NCBI RefSeq assembly: GCF_021044935.1
Contig: NZ_JAJNMP010000004.1
Location: 434,001 to 498,000, forward strand
DNA: 64,000 nt
Origin: Agromyces cavernae
Lineage (GTDB): Bacteria; Actinomycetota; Actinomycetes; Actinomycetales; Microbacteriaceae
Reading direction: 5' to 3'
A model generated the notes under the pieces. That model ran no database searches. It was not told the origin of the DNA and saw only the letters and a list, made by a program, of their open reading frames with translations. Numbering within the stretch: the stretch's first letter is position 1; the number at the start of each line of letters is the position of its first letter. Made by a program: the position numbers and the translations under genes. Below, in pieces: positions 35,876 to 43,017 of the stretch.

Positions 35876-36325
35876 CTACGGCTTCCAGACCATGAGCACG
35901 ACCACCGCGACGAGCAGCAGCGACACGATGCCGCTGCCGGCCGCGATGGCCGGGTAGCCGGCCTGGGCCGCGCCGTCGCCCGATCCGGCATCGCCGGCCA
36001 GAGCTTCGGCGGCCTTCCGCATCGCGGGGACGACCACGAACACGCTGAGCACGAACGCGATCACGTAGAGGATGATCGACCAGAGGATCCACGGGGTCGT
36101 GAAGGTGAGCCCGAACTCCTCATCGGCCATGCCCATCGCGCCGAAGCCGAGCAGGAACACGATGAGCGACAGCCAGCTGAACACCATGGTCGACTTCGCG
36201 AGCACGGCGACCTGACCGCCGTTGCCGGCGCGCACCGCGCGCATCGCGGTCATGGGCAGGATCGCCATCGGCCCGACGATGAAGACGGCCGAGGTGACAT
36301 GCAGAATCGAGATCAGGGTATCCAT
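35876..36325 (-). CDS. DUF2269-like integral membrane protein
   Basis: Small four-helix membrane protein, 149 residues, starting MDTLISILHVTSAVFIVGP. The conserved 'LHVTSAVFIVGPMAILP' and 'STMVFSWLSLIVFLLGFGAMG' segments resemble the DUF2269 family, whose role is unknown. A TAGGCT hexamer 7 nt before the ATG at 36325 and no ribosome site point to a leaderless mRNA. Convergent with ribH across a REP hairpin. The function is not assigned. Confidence 0.78.
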   Translation of the reverse strand: MDTLISILHVTSAVFIVGPMAILPMTAMRAVRAGNGGQVAVLAKSTMVFSWLSLIVFLLGFGAMGMADEEFGLTFTTPWILWSIILYVIAFVLSVFVVVPAMRKAAEALAGDAGSGDGAAQAGYPAIAAGSGIVSLLLVAVVVLMVWKP

Positions 36326-36642
36326 GCCGCCAAGCCTAGCCACGCGGCCTCCGGCGTCGCATCGAACCTTCGATCGATCCCTCGACCCATCCGAGGTCCT
36401 CGGTTCCCGGCCCCGGTGGGTCTCGAGACGCTTCGCTCCTCGACCGGCGAGGCGCCGTTCACCGCACGGAGCGCACCGCTCACCGCATCGTGCACCCGAC
36501 ATGCGCCCGCGTGCGTGCGGCGCCGCGTAGGGTGACAAGGTTGCCACAAGCGACGATTCCTGCACTGCCTCCGGTCCGACGCCTGACCGACGTGCCTCGG
36601 GGCGCAGCGTTCTTTCGCACCCTCTTGGAGTCCTCGTCAGCA
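36326..36642. other. Intergenic region between divergent genes
   Basis: A 317-nt gap holding the leaderless promoter of the DUF2269-like gene (36333-36338, minus strand) and a partial REP-like arm at 36415-36450. The rest is leader sequence for the MFS gene, with a GTAGGGTGACAAGGTTG stretch near 36526-36542 that may include its -10. No gene is supported here. Confidence 0.5.
36415..36450. repeat. Partial REP-like arm
   Basis: GGTGGGTCTCGAGACGCTT followed by CGCTCCTCGACCGGCGAGG. It matches the right half of the dispersed element (compare 35839-35870) but lacks the left half, so it is a solo half-site. Confidence 0.65.
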
Positions 36643-38007
36643 ATGTCCGCACCATCCGCGACCACGGTCGCACCCCCCGCCAGCCCCGCCAATCCGCGCA
36701 GTCGCGTCATCCTCGCGAGCCTCATCGGCACGACGATCGAGTTCTACGACTTCTACGTCTACGCGACCGCCGCGGTGCTCGTCTTCCCCCACCTGTTCTT
36801 CCCCGCGGGCGACGCGACGACCGCGCTGCTCTCGTCGTTCGCGGTGTTCGGCGCCGCCATGGTGGCGCGGCCGCTCGGCGCGGTCGTCTTCGGCCACCTG
36901 GGTGACAAGCACGGCCGCAAGGCGACGCTCGTCGGCGCGCTGCTCACGATGGGTATCGCGACGTTCCTGATCGGCGTCCTGCCCACGTACGCACTGGTCG
37001 GATGGCTCGCGCCCCTGTTGCTCGTCATCCTCCGCATCGCGCAGGGCTTCGCCCTCGGCGGCGAATGGTCGGGCGCCGCGCTCGTGGCGACCGAGAACGC
37101 ACCCCAGGGCAAGCGCGCCTGGTACGGCACCTTCCCGCAGCTCGGAGCGCCCATCGGCTTCATCATCGCCAACGGCCTGTTCCTCATCATCGCGGCGATG
37201 CTTCCCAGCGACGACCCCTCGATGCCGTCGCAGGCGTTCCTCGACTGGGGCTGGCGCATCCCGTTCCTGTTCTCGGTCGTCATGGTCGTCGTCGGTCTCT
37301 GGGTGCGCCTGCGCCTGGTCGAGTCGACCGCGTTCTCGAACGCGTCGAAGCAGGGCAAGCTCACCCGCCTGCCGCTCGCGAGCGTGTTCCGGAACTACTG
37401 GAAGCAGCTCATCCTTGGCACGTTCTTCATGCTCGCGACCTACGTGCTCTTCTACCTGATGACCACGTTCTCGCTCTCGTACGGCCGCGCCCCGGTCGAG
37501 GCCGCCGAGGGCGCACTGCCCGGACTCGGCTATTCGTACAGCACATTCGTACTGATGCTCATCGGTGGCGTCGTCTTCTTCGGCATCTTCACCCTGCTGT
37601 CCGGCCCCTGGGCCGACCGTTGGGGCCGCCGCAAGACACTCATCTGGGTCACGCTCGGCATCATCGTGTTCGGACTGCTCTGGGTTCCGCTGCTCGGCGC
37701 CGGATTCTGGGGCGTCATGCTCTGGCTCGTCGTGGGCTTCTCGCTCATGGGCATGACGTTCGGGCCGATGGGCGCGCTGCTTCCCGAGCTGTTCCCGACC
37801 AATGTTCGGTACACGGGCTCGGGCATCTCGTACAACGTGTCGTCGATCCTCGGCGCTGCGGTCGCCCCGTTCATCGCGGTCGCGCTCTGGCAGGCCGGCG
37901 GCGGCAGCCCGTTCTGGGTCGGCATCTACCTGGCGGTCATGGCGGTGCTCACGCTCATCGCGCTGCTCGTCTCGAAGGAGACCAAGGACGTCGACATGGA
38001 CGCCTGA
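36643..38007 (+). CDS. MFS transporter of the metabolite:H+ symporter (MHS) type
   Basis: Twelve-helix permease of the MHS subfamily (ProP/KgtP/ShiA relatives) importing an organic acid, betaine or similar solute with protons. It has 454 residues. The MHS start is 'LIGTTIEFYDFYVYATAAVLVFP' (in two helices' worth), the loop 2-3 motif is 'GHLGDKHGRKATLVGAL', then 'RIAQGFALGGEWSGAALVATE' and 'GPWADRWGRRKTLIW'. A Ser/Pro-rich head of about 25 residues precedes helix 1. The ATG at 36643 follows CTTGGAG at longer than usual spacing. A 34-bp palindromic terminator follows. Confidence 0.92.
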   Translation: MSAPSATTVAPPASPANPRSRVILASLIGTTIEFYDFYVYATAAVLVFPHLFFPAGDATTALLSSFAVFGAAMVARPLGAVVFGHLGDKHGRKATLVGALLTMGIATFLIGVLPTYALVGWLAPLLLVILRIAQGFALGGEWSGAALVATENAPQGKRAWYGTFPQLGAPIGFIIANGLFLIIAAMLPSDDPSMPSQAFLDWGWRIPFLFSVVMVVVGLWVRLRLVESTAFSNASKQGKLTRLPLASVFRNYWKQLILGTFFMLATYVLFYLMTTFSLSYGRAPVEAAEGALPGLGYSYSTFVLMLIGGVVFFGIFTLLSGPWADRWGRRKTLIWVTLGIIVFGLLWVPLLGAGFWGVMLWLVVGFSLMGMTFGPMGALLPELFPTNVRYTGSGISYNVSSILGAAVAPFIAVALWQAGGGSPFWVGIYLAVMAVLTLIALLVSKETKDVDMDA

Positions 38008-38019
38008 GCGCGTTCTCGA

Positions 38020-38053
38020 CGAGGGGCCGGATGTCGCGACATCCGGCCCCTCG
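38020..38053. terminator. 34-bp perfect palindrome after the MFS gene
   Basis: The arms CGAGGGGCCGGATGTCG / CGACATCCGGCCCCTCG are perfectly complementary over 17 bp with no loop. The position 12 nt after the MFS stop fits a terminator. The exact symmetry is stronger than termination needs. Confidence 0.75.
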
Positions 38054-38085
38054 TGCGTCTCATCGTCCCTCTCCCATCCGCCGAC

Positions 38086-38123
38086 GCCCGGTGCCCGGTG
38101 CCCGGTGCCCGGTGCCCGGTGCC
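38086..38123. repeat. Tandem heptamer GCCCGGT x5
   Basis: Five exact GCCCGGT copies (38086-38120) plus GCC. Seven-base units shift phase, so expansion would alter spacing, not a protein. It is part of a 405-nt noncoding block between the MFS and copper-protein genes. Confidence 0.9.
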
Positions 38124-38168
38124 AAAACAGGAAGCCGGACGTCCGCGGTCGGCGTGGCTTCCTGTTTT
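38124..38168. terminator. Bidirectional intrinsic terminator with A and T tracts
   Basis: AAAACAGGAAGCC (38124-38136) and GGCTTCCTGTTTT (38156-38168) pair perfectly over 13 bp around a 19-nt loop, giving a U-run on both strands. A second copy of the right arm, CTTCCTGTTTTCG, lies at 38188-38200. It is the best classical terminator in the window. Confidence 0.85.
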
Positions 38169-38200
38169 CGCGACCGAGGCGGCGTGTCTTCCTGTTTTCG

Positions 38201-38265
38201 TGACGGGATCGGGCGGGCAGGGATCGGGCGTGACGGGATCCGGGGGGTGACGGGATCGGGCGGGC
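38201..38265. repeat. Irregular tandem repeat of TGACGGGATCSGGSGGG
   Basis: Three copies of TGACGGGATC (38201, 38231, 38248) with G-rich tails and a fourth degenerate GGGATCGGGCG. It is the G-rich, noncoding part of the region before the copper-protein gene, and a variable-number candidate. Confidence 0.8.
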
Positions 38266-38412
38266 TGCGGGGGCGCGAGGAACTTCACGAGAACGTCACA
38301 CGCCGCCCCTTCTGGGGTCGAGAGCCGCGGCGTAGCATGACGGGCAACAGGGCTGCCGAGTCATCCGCCGGCACCGTCGACGCCCGGCCGCCCGGAGCTG
38401 TGGAGCGTGCAG

Positions 38413-38838
38413 ATGAACATGACGATGGACATGATGAAGGGCGCCATGTCGTCGTCGGAGATGCCCATGAAGGGCATGGATCCGGCGATGATGCAGGAGT
38501 GTCTCGAGGCGCTCTCCGCGTGCGCGCAGGCGTGCATCATGTGCGCCGACGCCGACGCGGGCGAGGGCATGGGCCGGTGCGCCGGAATGTGCGCGAACTG
38601 CGCCGACATGTGCGACACGATGATGCGCATGATGCTGCGCATGAACGGCATGGACATGGCGGTGATGTCGTCGATGATGCAGACGACGATCATGATGTGC
38701 CGCGCGTGCTCGGCCGAGTGCATGATGCATGCCGAGATGAGCGAGCACTGCCGCATGTGCGCGATGGCGTGCGATCAGGCGGCCATGGCACTCGAGAAGA
38801 TGATGGGCTCGATGAGCGAGGCGATGCCGGTGGCATGA
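38413..38838 (+). CDS. Four-helix bundle copper-binding protein (Csp-like, DUF326)
   Basis: Cytosolic copper-storage-type protein. The 141-residue product is extraordinarily rich in Met and Cys, with Cys spaced along helices: 'ECLEALSACAQACIMCAD', 'CAGMCANCADMCD', 'CRACSAECMMHAEMSEHC' and 'RMCAMACDQ'. This CxxxC/CxxC lining is how Csp proteins bind many Cu(I) ions inside a bundle. No signal peptide is visible, as in Csp3. A Met-rich N-terminus (about 1-25, 'MNMTMDMMKGAM') may extend copper binding and is longer than usual. The ATG at 38413 has GGAG 7 nt upstream. No copper exporter or regulator is adjacent. Confidence 0.9.
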   Translation: MNMTMDMMKGAMSSSEMPMKGMDPAMMQECLEALSACAQACIMCADADAGEGMGRCAGMCANCADMCDTMMRMMLRMNGMDMAVMSSMMQTTIMMCRACSAECMMHAEMSEHCRMCAMACDQAAMALEKMMGSMSEAMPVA

Positions 38839-38866
38839 GCCCGGGCGGATCCGTCGCTGCGACGTT

Positions 38867-39220
38867 TCAGGCGTACGCGACGCTGAAGCGCTCGGCGCCC
38901 CGGGCGAGCACGCCGTAGATCGCGTGCACCGCGACCGGGTCGCCGACCCGGAGTGCGCCCGCGAACGCGTCGTGGTGCCAGACGCGCCGCGCCGTTCCGC
39001 CGTCGAAGTCGGCGATCGTCGCGAACCCCGCATCGTCGGTCGACACGACGAATCCGTCGACCCACTTGCTCGCGGTCGTCGCGGCGAGCCGGCGCGCCAT
39101 CGCGTTGAGTCGGTGCCCGGGCCGGTCGCTCGAGCACTCGGTCGCCGACTCGCAGCCGCGCATGCCCATGACCGTGCCCGTGCGGGGCTCGGTGGCGGCG
39201 TGCGGCTCGCGGTGCGACAT
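38867..39220 (-). CDS. Hypothetical protein, possible CxxxxxC head
   Basis: A 117-residue soluble protein that I do not recognise. It starts at an ATG with GAGGAG 7 nt upstream. The first 35 residues include 'GMRGCESATECSSDRPGHR', a Cys/His-containing segment. The rest looks like a compact beta domain: 'WVDGFVVSTDDAGFATIADF', 'RVWHHDAFAGALRVGDPVAVHAIY'. It is convergent with the copper-storage-like gene, 28 nt apart, so a metal link is possible but unsupported. Codon use matches its neighbours. Confidence 0.7.
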   Translation of the reverse strand: MSHREPHAATEPRTGTVMGMRGCESATECSSDRPGHRLNAMARRLAATTASKWVDGFVVSTDDAGFATIADFDGGTARRVWHHDAFAGALRVGDPVAVHAIYGVLARGAERFSVAYA

Positions 39221-39319
39221 GATGGCTCCTCGTGGTTCGATTCCGCAACGATACGCGCGCGAACGGCGGATGTCGCGGCCGCTGTCACACGCGGAAACAG
39301 TGCGCGTTCAGTGCGCCGG

Positions 39320-39661
39320 TCAGTGCGCCTGGGGCGGCAGCGCGGCGATGACCGGGTGGTCCTTGGCGATGACGCCGACCTTCGCGGCGCCGCCGGGCGA
39401 GCCGAGAGCCTGGCTTGAGCCTGTCGAAATCTCGAAGAACTCGACGTTGGCCTTGTAGTAGTCGGCCCACATGTCGGGCAGGTCGTCTTCGTAGTAGATC
39501 GCCTCGACGGGGCACACCGGCTCGCAGGCGCCGCAGTCGACGCACTCGTCGGGGTGGATGTACAGCGAGCGTTCACCCTCGTAGATGCAGTCGACGGGAC
39601 ACTCGTCGATGCAGGCACGGTCCTTGACGTCGACGCAGGGCAGCGCGATGACGTACGTCAC
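39320..39661 (-). CDS. fdxA: 7Fe-type ferredoxin (FdxA-like) with a repeat-derived insertion
   Basis: Small electron carrier with eight Cys, 'ALPCVDVKDRACIDECPVDC' and 'CVDCGACEPVC', the pattern of FdxA-type [3Fe-4S][4Fe-4S] ferredoxins. It has 113 residues. The GTG start overlaps the fprA stop by 4 nt. As the last gene of the sulfur operon, its likely partner is the ferredoxin-dependent sulfite reductase. Residues 77-84 (EISTGSSQ region) are encoded by TGGCTTGAGCCTGTCGAAATC (39411-39431), a repetitive sequence inserted just before the conserved LGSPGGA tail. Confidence 0.92.
   Translation of the reverse strand: MTYVIALPCVDVKDRACIDECPVDCIYEGERSLYIHPDECVDCGACEPVCPVEAIYYEDDLPDMWADYYKANVEFFEISTGSSQALGSPGGAAKVGVIAKDHPVIAALPPQAH
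39411..39431. repeat. Short REP-type sequence inside fdxA
   Basis: GATTTCGACAGGCTCAAGCC on the minus strand resembles a TTTCGACAGGCTCAA repeat arm known to me from related actinobacterial genomes. It is a different family from the GTGGGTTGAGG elements. In fdxA it is in frame and adds about seven residues. Confidence 0.5.
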
Positions 39662-41073
39662 GAGGCGACCAAGGCGCCGGCGCGCGAGATCGCCACCTGC
39701 TCGTCGCGCGGCACGACCTTGATGCGCTCGCGCGAGACGGGGGCGTCGGATGCCTCGCCGAGGGCGCGCTCGTGCGCGTCGAGCTCGAGCCAGCCGGCCC
39801 ACGTGGTGTACCGGATGTCGCGGCCTTCGAGCAGTCCGAGCACCTCGTCGCCGTCGGGCCCCGCCGAGACGGTGGGGGCGGGCAGCGCGCCCGCTGCGGC
39901 ATCCGCCAGCAGGTTCGTGATGGTCTCGAGGGCGTCGCCCTTCGTGTGCCCGATGAGGCCCACAGGCCCGCGCTTGATCCACCCGGTGGCGTAGACGCCC
40001 GGGATCGGCGTGCCCGCGACATCCGTCACCCGGCCGCCGTCGTTCGGGATGACCGCGCGGTCTTCGTCGAACGGAACCCCGGGCACGGGCGAGCTCGCGT
40101 AGCCGACCGCGCGGTAGACGGCCTGCACAGGCACGTCGACGAACTCGCCGGTGCCCGCGACGGAGCCGTCGCCAACCGGCCGCGTGCGCTCGAAGCGCAC
40201 CGCCTCGACGCGCTCGCCGCCGAGCACCTCGACGGGCGCGTGCAGGAAGTGCAGGTGCAGCCGGCGCGACGCCGTCGAGGTCCAGTCGGCGGACTTGCGC
40301 CAGCCGTTCAGGGTGCGCGTCATGACCTTGACCTGGTTGTTCGAGGCATGCAACTGCTCGGCATGCGGGTCGCCTTGGGCGCGCTCGAAGTCGTCGTCGT
40401 ACACGATCACGTCGACGTCGGGCACCTCGCCGAGCTCGCGCAGCTCGATGGGCGTGAACTTCACGTGTCCGGGGCCGCGGCGACCGAACACGTGCACGTC
40501 GGTCACGGGCGACGCCTCGAGGCCCGCCACCACGTTCGCCGGGACATCCGTCGACAACAGGTCCTTCGGGTGCTTCGCGAGCACTCGCGCGACGTCGAGC
40601 GCGACGTTGCCGTTGCCGATCACCGCGATCGACTCCGCCTCGAGCGGCCAGTCGCGCGGCACGTCGGGGTGCCCGTCGTACCAGGCCACGAGGTCGGCCG
40701 CGCCGTAGGAGCCCGGCAGGTCGATGCCCGGGATGTCGAGCGGAGCGTCCTTCAGCGCACCGGTGGCGAAGATCACCGCGTCGTAGCGGTCGCGGAGCTC
40801 GTCGACCGTGACATCGCGGCCCACCTCGACGTTGCCGATGAGCCGGATCGTGCCCGCGTCGAGCATCTCGTGCAGCGAGTTGACGATGCCCTTGATGCGC
40901 GGGTGGTCGGGCGCGACGCCGTAGCGGATGAGCCCGTACGGCGCGGGCAGCGACTCGAACAGGTCGATCGCGACCTCGCCGCCGGCCTCGGCGACCTGGC
41001 GGTTCAGGATGTTGCCGGCGTAGATGCCGGCGGGGCCGGCGCCGACGATCGCGACGCGAAGGGTGAGGGTCAT
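39658..41073 (-). CDS. fprA: Ferredoxin-NADP reductase (FprA/adrenodoxin reductase type)
   Basis: Flavoenzyme passing electrons from NADPH to ferredoxin. It has 471 residues. FAD motif 'AIVGAGPAGIYAGNIL' lies at about 8-23; 'YGLIRYGVAPDHPRIK' is a family hallmark. NADP domain 'AVIGNGNVALDVARVLAK' follows, then 'VFGRRGPGHVKFTPIELREL' and 'GWIKRGPVGLIGHTKGDA'. The ATG at 41073 has GAAAGG upstream. Paired with fdxA it would power the operon's sulfite reductase. Two REP-like arms sit just upstream (41105-41176). Confidence 0.94.
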   Translation of the reverse strand: MTLTLRVAIVGAGPAGIYAGNILNRQVAEAGGEVAIDLFESLPAPYGLIRYGVAPDHPRIKGIVNSLHEMLDAGTIRLIGNVEVGRDVTVDELRDRYDAVIFATGALKDAPLDIPGIDLPGSYGAADLVAWYDGHPDVPRDWPLEAESIAVIGNGNVALDVARVLAKHPKDLLSTDVPANVVAGLEASPVTDVHVFGRRGPGHVKFTPIELRELGEVPDVDVIVYDDDFERAQGDPHAEQLHASNNQVKVMTRTLNGWRKSADWTSTASRRLHLHFLHAPVEVLGGERVEAVRFERTRPVGDGSVAGTGEFVDVPVQAVYRAVGYASSPVPGVPFDEDRAVIPNDGGRVTDVAGTPIPGVYATGWIKRGPVGLIGHTKGDALETITNLLADAAAGALPAPTVSAGPDGDEVLGLLEGRDIRYTTWAGWLELDAHERALGEASDAPVSRERIKVVPRDEQVAISRAGALVAS

Positions 41074-41104
41074 GAGGGCATGGCCTTTCGGTGGGGGGCG
41101 GAGC

Positions 41105-41222
41105 GGGTTGAGGAGGAGCGAAGCGACGTCTCGAAACCCGTGGGTTGAGGAGGGAGCGGAGCGACGTCTCGAAACCTCATCGGCGGGTTTCGAGACGGCG
41201 CCGGGGCGCCTCCTCAACCCAC
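41105..41222. repeat. Triple-arm REP-like element between cobA and fprA
   Basis: Two direct arms, GGGTTGAGGAGGAGCGAAGC...GTCTCGAAACCC (41105-41139) and GTGGGTTGAGGAGGGAGCGG...GTCTCGAAACC (41140-41176), are followed by the inverse, GGGTTTCGAGACGG...CTCCTCAACCCAC (41185-41222). The inverse arm codes for the last residues of CobA. Either left arm can pair with the right, allowing alternative hairpins in the mRNA. Confidence 0.88.
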
Positions 41223-41989
41223 GGAAGGGGCGCGTACGGGCTGAGGGTCACGACGTCGCCGACCACGACGACGGCGGGCGAGCGGATGCCGCGACGCGCG
41301 GCCTGCAGCGCGATCGTGTCGAGTGTGCCCACAGTGACCCGCTGGGCGGGTCCGTAGCCGTCCTCGATGATCGCGACGGGGCAGTCGGCGCCGCGTTCAC
41401 CGCGGCCGAGGGTGATCGCGGAGTTCGCGAGCGTGCCGATGCCCATGAGAAGCACGACCGTGTGGTCGCGTCCGCCGCCGAGCGACTGGATCTGGTCGTG
41501 GCCGGTGACCACGGTGAACGTCGTGGCGAGGCCGCGGTGCGTGAGCGGGATGCCCGCGATCGCCGGCACCGAGATCGCGCTCGTGATGCCGGGCACCACC
41601 TCGACGTCGACGCCGTGGTCGCGGCAGAAGGCGACCTCCTCGCCGCCGCGGCCGAAGATGAACGGATCGCCGCCCTTGAGGCGCACGACGTGCTTGCCAT
41701 CGCGCGCGAGGGTGACGAGCAGCTCGTTGATGGAGTCCTGCGGCACAGCGTGGTGGCCGGGGAGCTTGCCGACGTCGACGACCTCGGCGGTGAGCTCGAC
41801 GCCGTCGGCGGCGAGTCCGTCGAGCACGCCGCGCGCGCCGAGCCGGTCGGCGACGATCACGTCGGCGTCCTCGAGCGCCCGTAGCCCGCGGATGGTGAGC
41901 AGGCCCGCGTCGCCGGGTCCGGCGCCGACGAGCGTGACCCGCCCCGTCGGTCGAGCAGGCGCGCCAGCGCCGTATCGAGACCCGCTCAT
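41177..41989 (-). CDS. cobA: Uroporphyrinogen-III C-methyltransferase (SUMT)
   Basis: SAM-dependent enzyme making precorrin-2, the precursor of siroheme needed by the operon's sulfite reductase. It has 270 residues. The methyltransferase signature is 'VTLVGAGPGDAGLLTIRG' (near 17-34), then 'VIVADRL', 'VVDVGKLPGHHAVPQDSIN', 'VVRLKGGDPFIFGRGGEE' and 'EVVPGITSAISVPAIAGIPLTHRG'. Length and motifs indicate a stand-alone SUMT without the CysG dehydrogenase half. Both ends are repeat-derived: residues ~2-15 from the element at 41946-41983 and ~256-270 from 41185-41222. Start ATG overlaps the permease stop by 4 nt. Confidence 0.93.
   Translation of the reverse strand: MSGSRYGAGAPARPTGRVTLVGAGPGDAGLLTIRGLRALEDADVIVADRLGARGVLDGLAADGVELTAEVVDVGKLPGHHAVPQDSINELLVTLARDGKHVVRLKGGDPFIFGRGGEEVAFCRDHGVDVEVVPGITSAISVPAIAGIPLTHRGLATTFTVVTGHDQIQSLGGGRDHTVVLLMGIGTLANSAITLGRGERGADCPVAIIEDGYGPAQRVTVGTLDTIALQAARRGIRSPAVVVVGDVVTLSPYAPLPWVEEAPRRRLETRR
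41946..41983. repeat. REP-like half element encoding the CobA N-terminus
   Basis: GTCGGTCGAGCAGGCGCG...CGTATCGAGACCC, nearly identical to the left half at 35793-35830. Read on the minus strand it encodes about residues 2-15 of CobA, with no stop codon in that frame. Confidence 0.85.
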
Positions 41990-43017
41990 CGCGCCCGCTC
42001 CACGAGCAGGCCGCGGCGGCGGAGCATCCGGCGCTCGAGCGGGGCGAAGAACACGAGCTCGATGAGGATGCCGATCGCGAGGATAACGAGGATCGTGGCG
42101 AGCACCCCCGCGAGGTCGGCGAGTTCGCGGCTCTGGTCGAGCATGGAGCCGAGGCCGAACCCGATCGTGCCGCCGGTCGTGATGATCTCGGCGGCCATGA
42201 GCGAGCGCCACGAGAACGCCCAGCCCTGCTTGAGCCCGGCGACGTAGCCCGGCAACGCGGCGGGGAGCACCACGAGCGTCGCGAGGCGTCCCGGTCCGGC
42301 GCCGAGCACGGTGCCCACGCGCCGCAGTTGCGGCGGCACCTGCTCGACGCCGGCGATGAGGCCGTTCACGATCGACGGCACCGCGCCCATCAGCACGACG
42401 AAGTACACCGTGGCATCCGAGAGGCCGAACCAGATGATCGCGGCCGGAACCCACGCCACCGACGGCAGCACCTGCAGGCCTGAGATGATCGGGCCGACCG
42501 CGCGTCGCAGCGGCTTCGCCTCGGCGAGGAGGAGCCCGAGCGGCGTGCCGACGATGACCGCGATGAGGAAGCCGAGCACGCCGCGCTCGAGGCTCGTCCA
42601 CACGGCCAGCTGCAGGCGACCCGACTCCCACGCGGTTCCGATGGCGCCCGCCACGTCGAGCGGGCCTGGGGCGAGATCGGGGCGGGGCTGGGCGATCACC
42701 ACGTAGAGCTGCCAGGCGACGAGCAGCACGACGACGAAGAGGATGGGCGGAAGCACGCTCGTGGTGAAGCGGCGCCAGGCGCTGGGCCGTCCGTCGGCGG
42801 TGGTCTGCAGCCGGTCGAGGCCGGCCTCGAGGCTGCGGAGATCGTCGTGGTCGTGGGTTGAGGAGCCGCGCAGCGGCGTCGCGAAACCCGCCTCGGCCTC
42901 GCGCGCCCGGGTCTCGAGACGCTGGGTCTCGAGACGCTGGGTCTCGAGACGCGCCTCCGGCGCTCCTCGACCCGCTCCTCGACCCTCGGCTTCTTCAATC
43001 AGGGTGTCACGCGGCAT
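41986..43017 (-). CDS. ABC transporter permease, SsuC/TauC type, with a repeat-derived N-terminus
   Basis: Inner-membrane permease of a sulfonate/taurine/nitrate-type importer (BPD_transp_1). It has 343 residues. The typical core begins near residue 85 with 'VLPPILFVVVLLVAWQLY'; 'LQVLPSVAWVPAAIIWFGLS' and the EAA-like loop 'VPPQLRRVGTVLGAGPGRLA' are diagnostic. Relatives are about 260-280 residues; the extra N-terminal 80 residues include 'RLETQRLETQRLETR' and are encoded by REP-like DNA (42853-42984). The ATG lies inside the end of the ATPase gene (11-nt overlap), so the extension is probably translated unless an internal start is used. Confidence 0.9.
   Translation of the reverse strand: MPRDTLIEEAEGRGAGRGAPEARLETQRLETQRLETRAREAEAGFATPLRGSSTHDHDDLRSLEAGLDRLQTTADGRPSAWRRFTTSVLPPILFVVVLLVAWQLYVVIAQPRPDLAPGPLDVAGAIGTAWESGRLQLAVWTSLERGVLGFLIAVIVGTPLGLLLAEAKPLRRAVGPIISGLQVLPSVAWVPAAIIWFGLSDATVYFVVLMGAVPSIVNGLIAGVEQVPPQLRRVGTVLGAGPGRLATLVVLPAALPGYVAGLKQGWAFSWRSLMAAEIITTGGTIGFGLGSMLDQSRELADLAGVLATILVILAIGILIELVFFAPLERRMLRRRGLLVERAR
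42853..42984. repeat. Composite REP-like element with a 15-bp tandem, inside the ssuC-like gene
   Basis: GTGGGTTGAGGAGCCGCG...GTCGCGAAACCC (42853-42889) is followed by three tandem units GGGTCTCGAGACGCT (42909-42950), then GCGCTCCTCGACCC and a second GCTCCTCGACC. The frame stays open on the minus strand and encodes about residues 12-55. The 15-bp unit keeps the reading frame when copy number changes. Confidence 0.9.

Noticed and set aside
42909-42950. CRISPR-like array
   Set aside because: The units are 15 bp, directly adjacent with no spacers, and belong to the REP-like element.
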